A stretch of 64,000 nucleotides of DNA from Rhizobium sp. J15. GTDB lineage: Bacteria; Pseudomonadota; Alphaproteobacteria; Rhizobiales; Rhizobiaceae. Below, piece by piece: positions 1-8,457 of this stretch. Position 1 is the stretch's first letter. The number at the start of each line of letters is the position of its first letter. A program made the translations under genes and the position numbers. The notes beneath the pieces were generated by a model. The model worked only from the letters and a program-made list of their open reading frames with translations, did not search any database and had not been told where the DNA came from. The stretch spans positions 34,233 through 98,232 of the forward strand of contig NZ_NWSX01000020.1 of assembly GCF_002531825.1 (NCBI RefSeq), read 5' to 3'.

Positions 1-361
1 GAAGAGCCAGTTCCATGCAAGCGAGGTCGACGGCGCCTCGCGCTGGCAGCAGATCCGCTACATCATCCTGCCGCAGATGCGCTGGCCGATCCTCTTCGTC
101 ACCTGCTATCAGACGTTGTCGCTGCTCGCCTCCTTCAACGAAATCCTGCTCGCCACCAATGGCGGGCCGGGTAACGCGACCGAGGTCTGGGCGCTCGCCG
201 CCTATCACACGGCGCTCAGGAATTATGCCGGCAATCTCGAATACGGGCTGGGCGCGGCCATGGCGCTGGTGCTCGTCGTCATCGGCGTGGTGCTGTCGCT
301 CCTCTATCTCCGTGTCTTCAACTACGGCACGCTTGTCGCCAAGCCCCTGATCGAGGATTGA
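1..361 (+). CDS. Sugar ABC transporter permease, C-terminal part (partial at window edge)
   Basis: The gene enters from the left edge; about 119 residues are visible and the reading frame starts at base 2. The fragment begins in the cytoplasmic EAA loop, EVDGASRWQQIRYIILP, which docks on the ABC ATPase, followed by two hydrophobic segments (LFVTCYQTLSLLASF and AAMALVLVVIGVVLSLLYL). The GGPGNATEVWALAAYHTAL stretch is typical of MalF/UgpA-like permeases of carbohydrate importers. The stop is separated by only two bases from the next permease, so the two are co-transcribed and probably form a heterodimeric channel. The substrate cannot be read from this fragment. Confidence 0.9.
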   Translation, partial: KSQFHASEVDGASRWQQIRYIILPQMRWPILFVTCYQTLSLLASFNEILLATNGGPGNATEVWALAAYHTALRNYAGNLEYGLGAAMALVLVVIGVVLSLLYLRVFNYGTLVAKPLIED

Positions 362-363
362 CC

Positions 364-1206
364 ATGGCCGAACGATCGCAGCCCTCGGCGAATTACAGCA
401 GCTGGCCTGTCATAACGGCGCTCACCATCGTCAGCCTGCCGCTGCTTCTGATGTATGTCTATCTCTTCCTCGATACGGTAACGGTAAAGGAAGCAGGCGC
501 GCTGCTGCCCTCCGGCGTGACGCTCGATCACTGGCGCTTCCTGTGGCAGACGACGGCGGGCAAGGCGAATATCTGGCAGGTGACGGTCAATACGCTGCTG
601 TTTTCGGCCTGCACCACGAGCCTGGTGCTCATCGTCTCGTCGATGGCCGGTTACGTGCTGTCGCGGCTGAACGTGCCGGCGCGCGGCTTCTTCCTCGCCG
701 GCGTCATGGTGCTGCATGCCTTCCCGTCGGTGACGCTGATCATCGCCATCTTCATCGTGCTGCAGATGATCGGGCTTTATAATTCGCTGATCGGCGTCAT
801 CCTGGTGAAGGCCGCGATCGACCTGCCGCTTGGCATCTGGCTGATGAAGGGCTTTTACGACACCGTGCCCTGGGAGATCGAAATGGCCGGCGTCGTCGAC
901 GGCGCTTCGCGTTTTCGCGTCTGGCGCAGCCTCGTGCTGCCGCAGGTCAAGCCCGGCATCATGGCGCTCGGCCTGTTTTCCTTCCTCGCCGGCTGGGGCG
1001 AGTTCATCCTGCCGCAGGTGCTGGCGCCGGGCAATGACGTGCAGGTGCTATCGGTCTATCTCGCAGGCTTCCTCGCCGACGACAACAATTACGATTTCAA
1101 TATGTTCAAGGCAGTCGGCCTCTTCTACCTCATTCCGGTGCTGATCGCTTACGCGCTCTTCAACAAATATCTCATGAACATCTACGGCGGCGGGAGCAAA
1201 GGCTGA
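364..1206 (+). CDS. Sugar ABC transporter permease (MalG/UgpE-like)
   Basis: 280 residues. An N-terminal hydrophobic segment (VITALTIVSLPLLLMYVYLF) is followed by a periplasmic loop and about five more membrane spans. The EAA loop is EMAGVVDGASRFRVWRSLVLP-like around residues 170-190. The length and the pattern fit the second permease of a carbohydrate importer of the CUT1 class. ATG at 364 is preferred over a TTG two codons upstream because it lies two bases after the previous stop. Its stop overlaps the start of the ATPase gene (ATGA-type junction). It acts in the inner membrane with the upstream permease. Confidence 0.92.
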   Translation: MAERSQPSANYSSWPVITALTIVSLPLLLMYVYLFLDTVTVKEAGALLPSGVTLDHWRFLWQTTAGKANIWQVTVNTLLFSACTTSLVLIVSSMAGYVLSRLNVPARGFFLAGVMVLHAFPSVTLIIAIFIVLQMIGLYNSLIGVILVKAAIDLPLGIWLMKGFYDTVPWEIEMAGVVDGASRFRVWRSLVLPQVKPGIMALGLFSFLAGWGEFILPQVLAPGNDVQVLSVYLAGFLADDNNYDFNMFKAVGLFYLIPVLIAYALFNKYLMNIYGGGSKG

Positions 1207-2261
1207 TGCGCATCCTCCTCGACAATTTTTCGAAGAGCTTCGGCTCCACCAAGGTCATCGAGAATATGCGGCTCGAAGTCGGCAACGGCGAGATGCTGGC
1301 GCTGCTCGGCCCTTCCGGCTGCGGCAAATCGACGACGCTTTTTGCGGTCTGCGGCATTCACCGGCCGACCAGCGGCCGCATCCTCTTCGGCGACCGCGAT
1401 GTCACCGACCTGCCGAGCCAGGCCCGCAATGTCGGCGTCGTCTTCCAGTCCTATGCGCTCTACCCACACATGACGGTTGCCGAAAACATCGGTTTCCCCT
1501 TGAAGGTGAAGGGCGTGCCGGCCGCAGACATCCGCAAGGAGGTCGACAAGATCGCCGCCCTGGTCCAGATCGCCAATCTGATGGGCCGCCGTCCGGCCGA
1601 GCTTTCGGGCGGCCAGCAGCAGCGCGTGGCGCTGGCGCGCGCGCTGATCCGCAAACCCGACGTGCTGCTGCTCGACGAGCCGCTTGCCAATCTCGACGCC
1701 AAGCTGCGTCTCGAAATGCGCTCGGAAATCCGCCGCCTGCAGCGCGAGACCGGCATCACCGCCATCCTCGTCACCCATGACCAGGTGGAGGCGATGAGCA
1801 TGTGCGACCGCATCGCCATCATGAAGGAAGGCGAGATCGTCCAGATCGCCACGCCGGCCGAGATGTATAACGATCCGAAAACCGCTTTCGTCGCCGGCTT
1901 CCTCGGCAACCCGCCGATCACCTTCCTGCGCGGCGTCTTGGATAAGGGCGCTTTCGCAATCCCGGAAAGCGAGATCCGCGTGCCTCTGCCCGCCACCATC
2001 GGTGCCGCCGAGGGCACGAAGCTGATGCTCGGCGTCCGGCCGGAGCATTTTACGCCGACGGGCGACACGACCGTCTCCGGCAAGGTCACCTTCGCCGAAA
2101 CGCAAGGGCGCGAAAACCTCTACGACGTCGCTCTTGCCGGCGGTCCGCTGCTGCGCTCGATCCAGCCGGTGCGCAGCGATATCCACGTCGGCGACGACGT
2201 TCGCTGGGCGATCGACAGCCGCAGCGTGCTCGTCTTCGACGAACAGGGCGGGAGGCTCTGA
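1206..2261 (+). CDS. Sugar ABC transporter ATP-binding protein (UgpC/MalK-like)
   Basis: 351 residues. Walker A GPSGCGKST lies near residue 35, the Q-loop in VVFQSYALYPHMTVAENI, the ABC signature LSGGQQQRVALARAL near 135 and Walker B VLLLDEPLANLDA near 155, followed by the H-loop VTHDQVEA. The C-terminal 110 residues look like the TOBE/MalK regulatory domain (LGVRPEHFTP). This is the energy-coupling subunit of the importer whose permeases lie just upstream; it overlaps both neighbours by one base. UgpC-like subunits serve many sugars and glycerol phosphodiesters. The phosphodiesterase directly downstream hints at a glycerophosphodiester-type or polyol substrate, but this is inference. Confidence 0.93.
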   Translation: MRILLDNFSKSFGSTKVIENMRLEVGNGEMLALLGPSGCGKSTTLFAVCGIHRPTSGRILFGDRDVTDLPSQARNVGVVFQSYALYPHMTVAENIGFPLKVKGVPAADIRKEVDKIAALVQIANLMGRRPAELSGGQQQRVALARALIRKPDVLLLDEPLANLDAKLRLEMRSEIRRLQRETGITAILVTHDQVEAMSMCDRIAIMKEGEIVQIATPAEMYNDPKTAFVAGFLGNPPITFLRGVLDKGAFAIPESEIRVPLPATIGAAEGTKLMLGVRPEHFTPTGDTTVSGKVTFAETQGRENLYDVALAGGPLLRSIQPVRSDIHVGDDVRWAIDSRSVLVFDEQGGRL

Positions 2262-3040
2262 TGACCCGCGATTTCTCAGCCTTCTTCGAGCGTTACGGCT
2301 GGCCGGCGGCCAAGGGCCGGCTTCCCTTCTGCATCGGTCATCGCGGCGCCAGCGGCCATGAGCGCGAGAACACGCTCGCCGCCTTCCGCCGCGCCGCCGA
2401 ACTCGGCGCCGAGATGTGGGAACTCGACACGCAGCTGACCCGCGACGGCGTGGTCGTCGTCTCGCATGACGATCATCTCGAGCGCGTCTTCGGCATCGAC
2501 CGACGCATTTCCGAAATGACGGCGGCCGAGCTCGCAGCTCTCGACGGCGTCGACGTGCCGCGTTTTTCAGAAGTCGCCGCCCTTGCCCGCGAGACCGGAA
2601 CCGGCCTCTATGTCGAGCTCAAGGCATCAGGGACCGGCCCGCTCTGCTGGCGCCATCTTACCGAGATGAACCAGCGTTTCGCCTGCTTCGGCTCCTTCGA
2701 TACGGCGCAGGTGCGCGAACTCCGCGACGCGGGCTGCGATTTCCCGCTTTCCGTGCTGATCCGCGTCGGCCACGATCCGCATCTCCTCGGCGACGAGGCC
2801 GGCGCCGATATTCTGCATCTCTGCTGGGAGAGGGCAGGGGAACGGCCGCAGAATCTGGTCACCGACGCGCTGACGCAGCGTGCCTTCGAGGCGGGCCGCG
2901 AGATCGTGCTCTGGCACGAGGAACGGCCGGCCGTTCTCGACGACATCATGAAACTTCCGGTTCTCGGCATCTGCACGGATCTCCCCGATCTGATGCGGCC
3001 GTCGGCAGAGAGGGAAAAAGCAGTTGCCAGACAGGGATAA
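2261..3040 (+). CDS. Glycerophosphodiester phosphodiesterase family protein
   Basis: 259 residues with no obvious signal peptide, so cytoplasmic. The GDPD catalytic pattern is clear: GHRGASGHERENTLAAF near residue 27, then WELDTQLTRDG and the second catalytic histidine in VVVVSHDDHLERV. GDPD enzymes hydrolyse glycerophosphodiesters to glycerol 3-phosphate and an alcohol in a TIM barrel. The length (about 250) is usual for UgpQ-type enzymes. It overlaps the ATPase stop by one base, so it belongs to the importer operon and may process the imported compound. Confidence 0.9.
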   Translation: MTRDFSAFFERYGWPAAKGRLPFCIGHRGASGHERENTLAAFRRAAELGAEMWELDTQLTRDGVVVVSHDDHLERVFGIDRRISEMTAAELAALDGVDVPRFSEVAALARETGTGLYVELKASGTGPLCWRHLTEMNQRFACFGSFDTAQVRELRDAGCDFPLSVLIRVGHDPHLLGDEAGADILHLCWERAGERPQNLVTDALTQRAFEAGREIVLWHEERPAVLDDIMKLPVLGICTDLPDLMRPSAEREKAVARQG

Positions 3041-4028
3041 GGGACCGCGCAAGGTAACCTCTTTCGACGTGGCGCGTGTGGCCGGCGTCTCGCGCGCCGC
3101 CGTCTCGCGCGCCTTCACGCCGGATGCCAGCGTCTCGCCGAAGACCCGCGAAAAGGTCTACCAGGCGGCCAAGGAACTCGGCTACCGGGTGAATTATCTC
3201 GCCCGAAGCCTCACCAACAAACGCTCCGATCTCGTCGGCCTCGTCGCCGCCGGCCTCGACAATCCGTTCCGCACCCTGCAGATCGAACATCTGTCGAAGA
3301 TGCTGCTCGCCCGCAATTTCCGTCCCATCCTGCTGCCGACCTCACAGGAGGCGGATACATCGACCGTCATCGGCCAGTTACTGCATTATGCCGTCTCCGG
3401 CGTCATCGTCACGTCGGACGCGCCGCCGACCGAGATCTGCGAGCAGTGCGCCGCCGAAGGCGTGCCGATCGTGCTGATCAACAAAGGCAACGACATTCCC
3501 TTCGTCGACCGCATCATCTCCGACGATCGCATGGCCGGCCATCTCGCGGCCAGCCATCTGATCGACAGCGGCGTGCGAAAGCCCGCCGTGATGGCCGCTC
3601 CCGCCATATCCTATACTGCGCGGCGGCGCAGCGAAGCCTTCATCGCGCGCTGCAGGCAGCTCGGCGTCGAGGCGCAATTTCTGCAGATCAGGATCAACGA
3701 TTACCAGAGCGGTTACGCCGCGGCAGGCGAGCTTACCGCATCCGGCATCGACGGGCTTTTCTGCGCCAATGACTACATGGCCTGCGGCGTGATCGACCGG
3801 ATTATGCAGGGGCACGGCCGCGATGATGCGCCGCCGATCCGCATCATCGGCCACGACGATATTCCGCAGGCGAGCTGGAGCGCCTATGAACTCACGACCA
3901 TCCGCCAACCCTGCGATATCCAGGCCGAGCAGACCGCCGATCTGCTGATGAGCCGGATCGCGGAACCCGATCTGACGGCGCGCGTCGAGTTCACGCCGGT
4001 GACATTGATAAAAAGAAGGACTGCCTGA
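3024..4028 (+). CDS. LacI-family transcriptional regulator
   Basis: 334 residues. The N-terminal helix-turn-helix is VTSFDVARVAGVSRAAVSRAF followed by the hinge region SPKTREKVYQAAKELGYRVNYLARSL. The rest is a periplasmic-binding-protein-like effector domain (GVIVTSDAPP, GLFCANDYMACGV, RIIGHDDIPQASW). TTG at 3024 is chosen because it leaves a short lead before the HTH; it lies inside the end of the GDPD gene, a 17-base overlap. The regulator is embedded in the operon, so it probably controls it in response to the imported sugar. The operator should lie upstream of the window. Confidence 0.9.
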   Translation: MPDRDKGPRKVTSFDVARVAGVSRAAVSRAFTPDASVSPKTREKVYQAAKELGYRVNYLARSLTNKRSDLVGLVAAGLDNPFRTLQIEHLSKMLLARNFRPILLPTSQEADTSTVIGQLLHYAVSGVIVTSDAPPTEICEQCAAEGVPIVLINKGNDIPFVDRIISDDRMAGHLAASHLIDSGVRKPAVMAAPAISYTARRRSEAFIARCRQLGVEAQFLQIRINDYQSGYAAAGELTASGIDGLFCANDYMACGVIDRIMQGHGRDDAPPIRIIGHDDIPQASWSAYELTTIRQPCDIQAEQTADLLMSRIAEPDLTARVEFTPVTLIKRRTA

Positions 4029-4852
4029 TGAATTCCGCATTGGATGCAGCCGCCATCCGCGCACGGGCGGAGGTCGCGATCGCCGTCGCTCTCGAAGTCG
4101 GACGGGAAACGGCGCGGTTTCGGCGCGATTCCAATCCCGGCACGCTTGCCGTCGAAAACAAGGGATTGCAGGATTTCGTCACTGTCGCCGACAGGAGGGC
4201 CGAGCAGGCGATCCGCGATGGGCTTCTCTCGCGCTTTCCCGATGATACCTTCATGGGCGAGGAGAGCGGCGGGCGATCGGGCGAAGCCGGCACCTGGGTC
4301 GTCGATCCGATCGACGGCACGACCAATTATATCCGCGGCTTTCGCCACTGGGGCGTCTCGATCGCCTTCGTCGTCGGCGACAAGGTCGAGATCGGTGTGG
4401 TCTATGACGCCGCCGAGGACAAGGTCTTCCACGCGGTGCGCGGCAGCGGCGCCTTCAAGGACGGACTTCCGGTGCATGCGGCTGCAACCGCCGATCCGGC
4501 CAACGCGCTGGTCATTCTAGGCCATTCCCGCAAGACGAGCTTCGACGATTATCTCGCACTCTCCAGGCGGCTCCACGAGCGCGGCATGGATTATCGCCGC
4601 ATGGGCGCGGCCGCCATCGACCTCGTCCGCGTCGCCGAAGGCGCTGCCGATCTCTATTACGAACGCCATCTCAATGCATGGGACATGCTCGCCGGCGCGC
4701 TGATCGCCGAAGAGGCAGGCGCCATGGTGGCGATGCCGCCGGTCGAGAAACTGCTTGCGCAAGGCGGACCGGTGATCGCCCATTCGCCGGGGCTCGCCGG
4801 CGAATTCGCCTTCATCCTCGACATCGAAGGGCTGGCGCCCGTTTCCGCTTAA
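4028..4852 (+). CDS. Inositol monophosphatase family protein
   Basis: 274 residues. Metal-binding motifs of the Mg-dependent sugar-phosphatase fold are present: DFVTVADRRAEQ near residue 45, GEESGG near 77, and the diagnostic DPIDGTTNYIRG near 97, plus a late AWDMLAGALIAEEAGA motif. The family dephosphorylates inositol monophosphates or related sugar phosphates; the exact substrate is not evident. It overlaps the LacI gene by one base and is the last gene of this rightward operon. Its TAA stop is shared with the facing gene, because the TTAA at 4849-4852 supplies stops on both strands. Confidence 0.9.
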   Translation: MNSALDAAAIRARAEVAIAVALEVGRETARFRRDSNPGTLAVENKGLQDFVTVADRRAEQAIRDGLLSRFPDDTFMGEESGGRSGEAGTWVVDPIDGTTNYIRGFRHWGVSIAFVVGDKVEIGVVYDAAEDKVFHAVRGSGAFKDGLPVHAAATADPANALVILGHSRKTSFDDYLALSRRLHERGMDYRRMGAAAIDLVRVAEGAADLYYERHLNAWDMLAGALIAEEAGAMVAMPPVEKLLAQGGPVIAHSPGLAGEFAFILDIEGLAPVSA

Positions 4853-5712
4853 CTCGCCACACGCAGGCGCCAGGCGCGTTCGGTCGCCGGCGCCTCATCG
4901 GTGGTGATCTGATCCGGCTTGAGCGCCATCAGCGCCGAGAAATTCTGCCATTCCTCTTCGCTGAAGCCAGCCTCCGGATTCTTCAGCGTAAAGGTCCATG
5001 CATCGACCCACTTGCCATGGTCCTGGCAGAGCGCGATCATATCCAGCCCCTCTTTGGCGGCATTGAGGATCAGCGGCCAATGGAGATAGATCGTGTCCGG
5101 CTCGGTCGGGCCGCTGAGATCGGCGCGCAGTTCCACCTCGACGGCCTTCCAGCCGCCGGCTTTCCCGATCTCGTAAAGCTTGTCGGTCGGATCGATACCG
5201 CGCAACAGATGCGGAAGCTTTTCCTTGACCGCGACGATGAGATCGAGACTGCCGCCGCTGACGATCACCGAGGCGGCGATATCCCGGAAATGCTCGGCAA
5301 GATGCTCGATGCCCTTCGCGCCAATCGTCTCATAATCGTCCTTCATGTCGAATTGCAGCAGTGCGGCCGGATGCGTCGATTGCATCATGGCGGCGAGATC
5401 CTCGCTGAGGATCAGCGGCCAGCCGCCTTCCTGCATTCTGATATCACGGAGATCACCGATGCTGCTGCCGGCAATCGGTCCACGGCCCGTCGTTTCGCCT
5501 TCGAGCTCTTTGTCATGCAGCACGACGAAGCCGCCGTCGGCGCGCACCCGCAGATCGAGCTCCATCGAGGCGCCGGCGGCAAAACCCTCCGCCATGACCT
5601 CGGCGGAAAACAGCGGATCGGCGAACCGCTTGCGCAACCGGTGCCATTTCAGACGGGTTCGATGCCCCGCATGCACAATCTCCAGGCCCTGCGCATCCAG
5701 CAATGTCGTCAT
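4849..5712 (-). CDS. GDPD-like (glycerophosphodiester phosphodiesterase domain) protein, atypical
   Basis: 287 residues. The middle of the GDPD fold is visible (ASMELDLRVRADGGFVVLHD, then LQFDMKDDYETIG and a C-terminal TTDEAPATER). The usual N-terminal HRG triplet is replaced by WHRLRKRF, so the first catalytic histidine motif is unusual. It is the last gene of the long leftward series that begins with a peptide-type ABC importer, 71 bases after the aminotransferase gene. It may be a divergent phosphodiesterase; activity on a standard substrate is uncertain. Confidence 0.72.
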   Translation of the reverse strand: MTTLLDAQGLEIVHAGHRTRLKWHRLRKRFADPLFSAEVMAEGFAAGASMELDLRVRADGGFVVLHDKELEGETTGRGPIAGSSIGDLRDIRMQEGGWPLILSEDLAAMMQSTHPAALLQFDMKDDYETIGAKGIEHLAEHFRDIAASVIVSGGSLDLIVAVKEKLPHLLRGIDPTDKLYEIGKAGGWKAVEVELRADLSGPTEPDTIYLHWPLILNAAKEGLDMIALCQDHGKWVDAWTFTLKNPEAGFSEEEWQNFSALMALKPDQITTDEAPATERAWRLRVAS

Positions 5713-5783
5713 CTGGTTCCAGTCTCCGCGATCCCACTGTCCTGCCTTGCCGAGCCGCGATTATCAAGGCCCGCATGCAGCTT

Positions 5784-6878
5784 TCATCGGCTGTAAGCGG
5801 CGGATATCGCCTCCGAGGCGGCGGCGATATCCGCTGGATGGCCGGCCTGTCTGAGCGCCGCGCCATAGGCCACGACATTCGCGAGCACGGTTTGAAATAC
5901 GGCCCGCGGACCTGTGTGATTCAGTCGCAGGAGGCGGGCAGAAGCGGTCCCGACACTTTCGGTCAGCTCGACGCCCAGCCGCGCCGCAGCGGCAATCAGG
6001 GCCGCAGGCTCCAACGCCTCCGACACCGGCACCGCCGTCACCAGGTTCGAAGCCTTTGCCGGCGGCACCCAGGCCGCGGCGCCGAGCGCGGCGAGACCCG
6101 CCCGTGTCGCCGATGCCGCCAACGCATGGCGGGCGATGACGCTTTCGATACCTTCAGCCTCGACACGGCCAAGCGCTGTCTCCAGCGCGAAGAATTCCAG
6201 CGGCGCCGGCGTGCCCGGCAGGCCCTGCCTGCCGCCGTCGATCCATGTCTTCAGATCGGCCAGGGACAGGATCGAATTGCGCGGCGCGCCGTCCCTCAGG
6301 ATCAATTCCCAGGCACGGCGGCTGACGGAGAGCGCCGATACACCGGCCGGACCGCCGAGCGCCTTCTGCGGACCGATCACCGCGATGTCGATGCCGAGGT
6401 CGTCCACCTCAAGCCGATGGCCGCCGACCGAGGCGACCGCATCGACGACGGTGACGATGCCGCAGGCGCGGGCGAGCGCCATTATCTCGGGCAGGGGGTT
6501 GAGAATGCCGCTCGCCGATTCCGCATGGACCAGAGCGAGCACATCGACGTGAGGACCGGCATCGAGTGCCCTGGCGATCACCTCGACGTCGATCGGCAGG
6601 CCCGGTCCGGCGGCGATATCATGAACCGTCGCGCCGCCTCGCCGCAGCCATTGCCCGAACCAGCCGCCATAGGCGCTGGTGGCGATGTTGAGGACCGAGA
6701 GGCCGGGACGGGCGAGGCTGACGGCCGCCGCCTCCAGCGCCACCACGGCCTCGGCCTGCACGAGCAATATGTCGTTGCGGCTCTGCAATATGCCGCCGAT
6801 CCTGTCGGCGAGTACGGCGTAACGCTCCGCAGGATAGGAGGGGACGCCGTGCAGGGGATTCCAACCGAGATCGAACAT
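5784..6878 (-). CDS. Class-V aminotransferase (PLP-dependent, alanine-glyoxylate transaminase-like)
   Basis: 364 residues of the fold-type-I PLP family. Recognisable elements are TSAYGGWFGQWLRRGG, VLALVHAESASGILNPL (cofactor-ring stacking region), the Asp in VVDAVASVGGHRLEVD that contacts the PLP pyridine nitrogen, and the likely Schiff-base lysine in IGPQKALGGPAGVSALSVS. This is the pattern of serine/alanine:glyoxylate and pyridoxamine-pyruvate aminotransferases. The gene follows the DppF-type ATPase gene by 11 bases, so it is co-transcribed with the importer and may deaminate an imported amino compound. Substrate not determined. Confidence 0.85.
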   Translation of the reverse strand: MFDLGWNPLHGVPSYPAERYAVLADRIGGILQSRNDILLVQAEAVVALEAAAVSLARPGLSVLNIATSAYGGWFGQWLRRGGATVHDIAAGPGLPIDVEVIARALDAGPHVDVLALVHAESASGILNPLPEIMALARACGIVTVVDAVASVGGHRLEVDDLGIDIAVIGPQKALGGPAGVSALSVSRRAWELILRDGAPRNSILSLADLKTWIDGGRQGLPGTPAPLEFFALETALGRVEAEGIESVIARHALAASATRAGLAALGAAAWVPPAKASNLVTAVPVSEALEPAALIAAAARLGVELTESVGTASARLLRLNHTGPRAVFQTVLANVVAYGAALRQAGHPADIAAASEAISAAYSR

Positions 6879-6889
6879 GGACGCCTCCT

Positions 6890-7675
6890 TCAGGACGGAT
6901 CGGTGACGAGACGCGGGACGGCTGCCACGAGCGCGCGGCCGGCCGCCGATTGCGGCGCGGCGACGACGGCCGTCGCCGGACCGGTCTCGACGATCCGCCC
7001 GCCATCCATGACGGCGATGCGGTGCGAGACGGCGCGAACCACGGCAAGATCGTGCGAAATGAAGAGACAGGCAATGCCCTGCTCTTTTTGCAGGCCGACC
7101 AGAAGTTCGAGGATCCTGCCGCGCAGGGTGACGTCGAGCGCAGAGACCGCCTCATCCAGCACCAGGAGCGACGGCCGCGTCGCGATCGCCCGGGCAATCG
7201 CCACACGCTGGCGCTGGCCGCCAGAGAGGGCGCGGACCGGGCGGCCGGCATAGTCGGTAGGCAAGCCTACTCGTTCGAGCAACATCGCTATCTCGCCGGC
7301 GCGCCGCTGCCTCGGAACCATGCCGTGGATACGCAGCGGATCATCGAGAACCGCACCGACAGTCGCCAGCGGATTGAAAGCCGCGAGCGGATCCTGGAAC
7401 ACCATCTGCATGCGCGCCCGTTTGCGGCGCAGGGGCGTACCGTTCAGCGCGAGCCAATCCTCTCCCTCGAAACGGATCGCACCGGCGTCTGCCGGGAGAA
7501 GGCGCATGAGGATGCGCGACAGCGTCGATTTTCCGCTGCCGGAGGCGCCGACGAGGCCAAGCGTTTCTCCGGCTGCGATCGTCAGCGAGACCTTGTCGAG
7601 AGCGGCGACCTTGCGCCCGGAGGACGAAAAGCCTTTCGAGACGTTTTCCATGGAAAGCAGAGCAGGGTTCATCAC
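6890..7675 (-). CDS. Peptide-type ABC transporter ATP-binding protein (DppF-like)
   Basis: 261 residues. Walker A is GASGSGKSTLSR near residue 41, the Q-loop lies in MVFQDPLAAFNPLATVG, the signature is LSGGQRQRVAIARAI and Walker B LLVLDEAVSALDV, followed by FISHDLAVVRAVSHRI. These are characteristic of the Dpp/Opp/nickel family ATPases. It overlaps the DppD-like gene by four bases. With that protein it forms the ATPase heterodimer of the importer encoded at 6890-11921. The usual cysteine-rich C-terminal Fe-S stretch of longer DppF proteins is absent, in line with the short length. Confidence 0.9.
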   Translation of the reverse strand: MMNPALLSMENVSKGFSSSGRKVAALDKVSLTIAAGETLGLVGASGSGKSTLSRILMRLLPADAGAIRFEGEDWLALNGTPLRRKRARMQMVFQDPLAAFNPLATVGAVLDDPLRIHGMVPRQRRAGEIAMLLERVGLPTDYAGRPVRALSGGQRQRVAIARAIATRPSLLVLDEAVSALDVTLRGRILELLVGLQKEQGIACLFISHDLAVVRAVSHRIAVMDGGRIVETGPATAVVAAPQSAAGRALVAAVPRLVTDPS

Positions 7676-8457
7676 GGTCCCCCTGCGACCAGCGGCGGCG
7701 TCGTCAGGTCGCGATGGCTGGCGATGAGGGCGGCGGTATAGTCGCTCGCCGGTGATGAGAGCACCGAACGGACAGGCCCCGTCTCGACCAGCCGCGCATT
7801 GTGGAAGACGGCGATGCGGTCGACGAAACCGGAGGCGAGCGCGATGTCGTGGGTGATGAAGAGCAGCGTCATGCCATCCTCGCGCACCAGCCCGTCGAGC
7901 AGGCGGACGATCTCCGCCTGGACCACGACGTCGAGCGCGCTCGTCGCCTCGTCGGCGATCAGCAGCGCCGGTTTTGCCGCGATTGCCGCCGCGATCGCCA
8001 CCCGCTGGCGCTGGCCGCCGGAAAGCTGATGCGGAAAGGCGCGCATCGCCTTGTCCGGCTGCGGCATCCGCACGCGCTGAAGCAGTTCCGCGGCCCTGCT
8101 GTAAGCCTGTTTCCAGCCGAGGCCGAGATGGCGTCTGGCGCCTTCGGCGATCTGCTCGCCGATCGTCAGCACCGGATTGAGGCTGACGCCCGGATCCTGA
8201 AGGACAAAACCGAAATCGCGGCCGGGGCGAGGCAGGTGACCAAATGCGGGCCAGAACATCTCGCCGCCAACCTTCGCCCCCTCGGGCAGCAGACCGGCGA
8301 GCGCGCGGGCAAGCGTGCTCTTGCCGGAGCCGCTTTCGCCGACGATCGCCAGCCTCTCGCCGGTCTTGATATCAAGATCGATACGATCGAGCGCGGCAGC
8401 ACGGTTTCTTCCGTAGGTGACCGAAAGCTGTCTGAGGCTGCAGAAAATACCGTTCAT
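7672..8457 (-). CDS. Peptide-type ABC transporter ATP-binding protein (DppD-like)
   Basis: 261 residues. Walker A GESGSGKSTLARALAG near residue 39, Q-loop FVLQDPGVSLNPVLTIGEQ, signature LSGGQRQRVAIAAAIA and Walker B LLIADEATSALDVVVQ are all intact. This is the partner ATPase of the DppF-like subunit. The gene overlaps the preceding permease gene and the following ATPase gene by four bases each, so translation is probably coupled. It energises uptake by the membrane pair encoded at 8454-10270. Confidence 0.9.
   Translation of the reverse strand: MNGIFCSLRQLSVTYGRNRAAALDRIDLDIKTGERLAIVGESGSGKSTLARALAGLLPEGAKVGGEMFWPAFGHLPRPGRDFGFVLQDPGVSLNPVLTIGEQIAEGARRHLGLGWKQAYSRAAELLQRVRMPQPDKAMRAFPHQLSGGQRQRVAIAAAIAAKPALLIADEATSALDVVVQAEIVRLLDGLVREDGMTLLFITHDIALASGFVDRIAVFHNARLVETGPVRSVLSSPASDYTAALIASHRDLTTPPLVAGGP

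Noticed and set aside
1182..2186. Long open frame on the minus strand opposite the ABC ATPase gene
   Set aside because: The GC-rich genome gives long antisense frames; the + strand has all ABC motifs in order.
5703..7253. Frame of about 500 codons on the + strand across two genes
   Set aside because: It runs antisense to the aminotransferase and DppF-like genes, whose active-site motifs are intact. Its product is Arg-rich and low in order.
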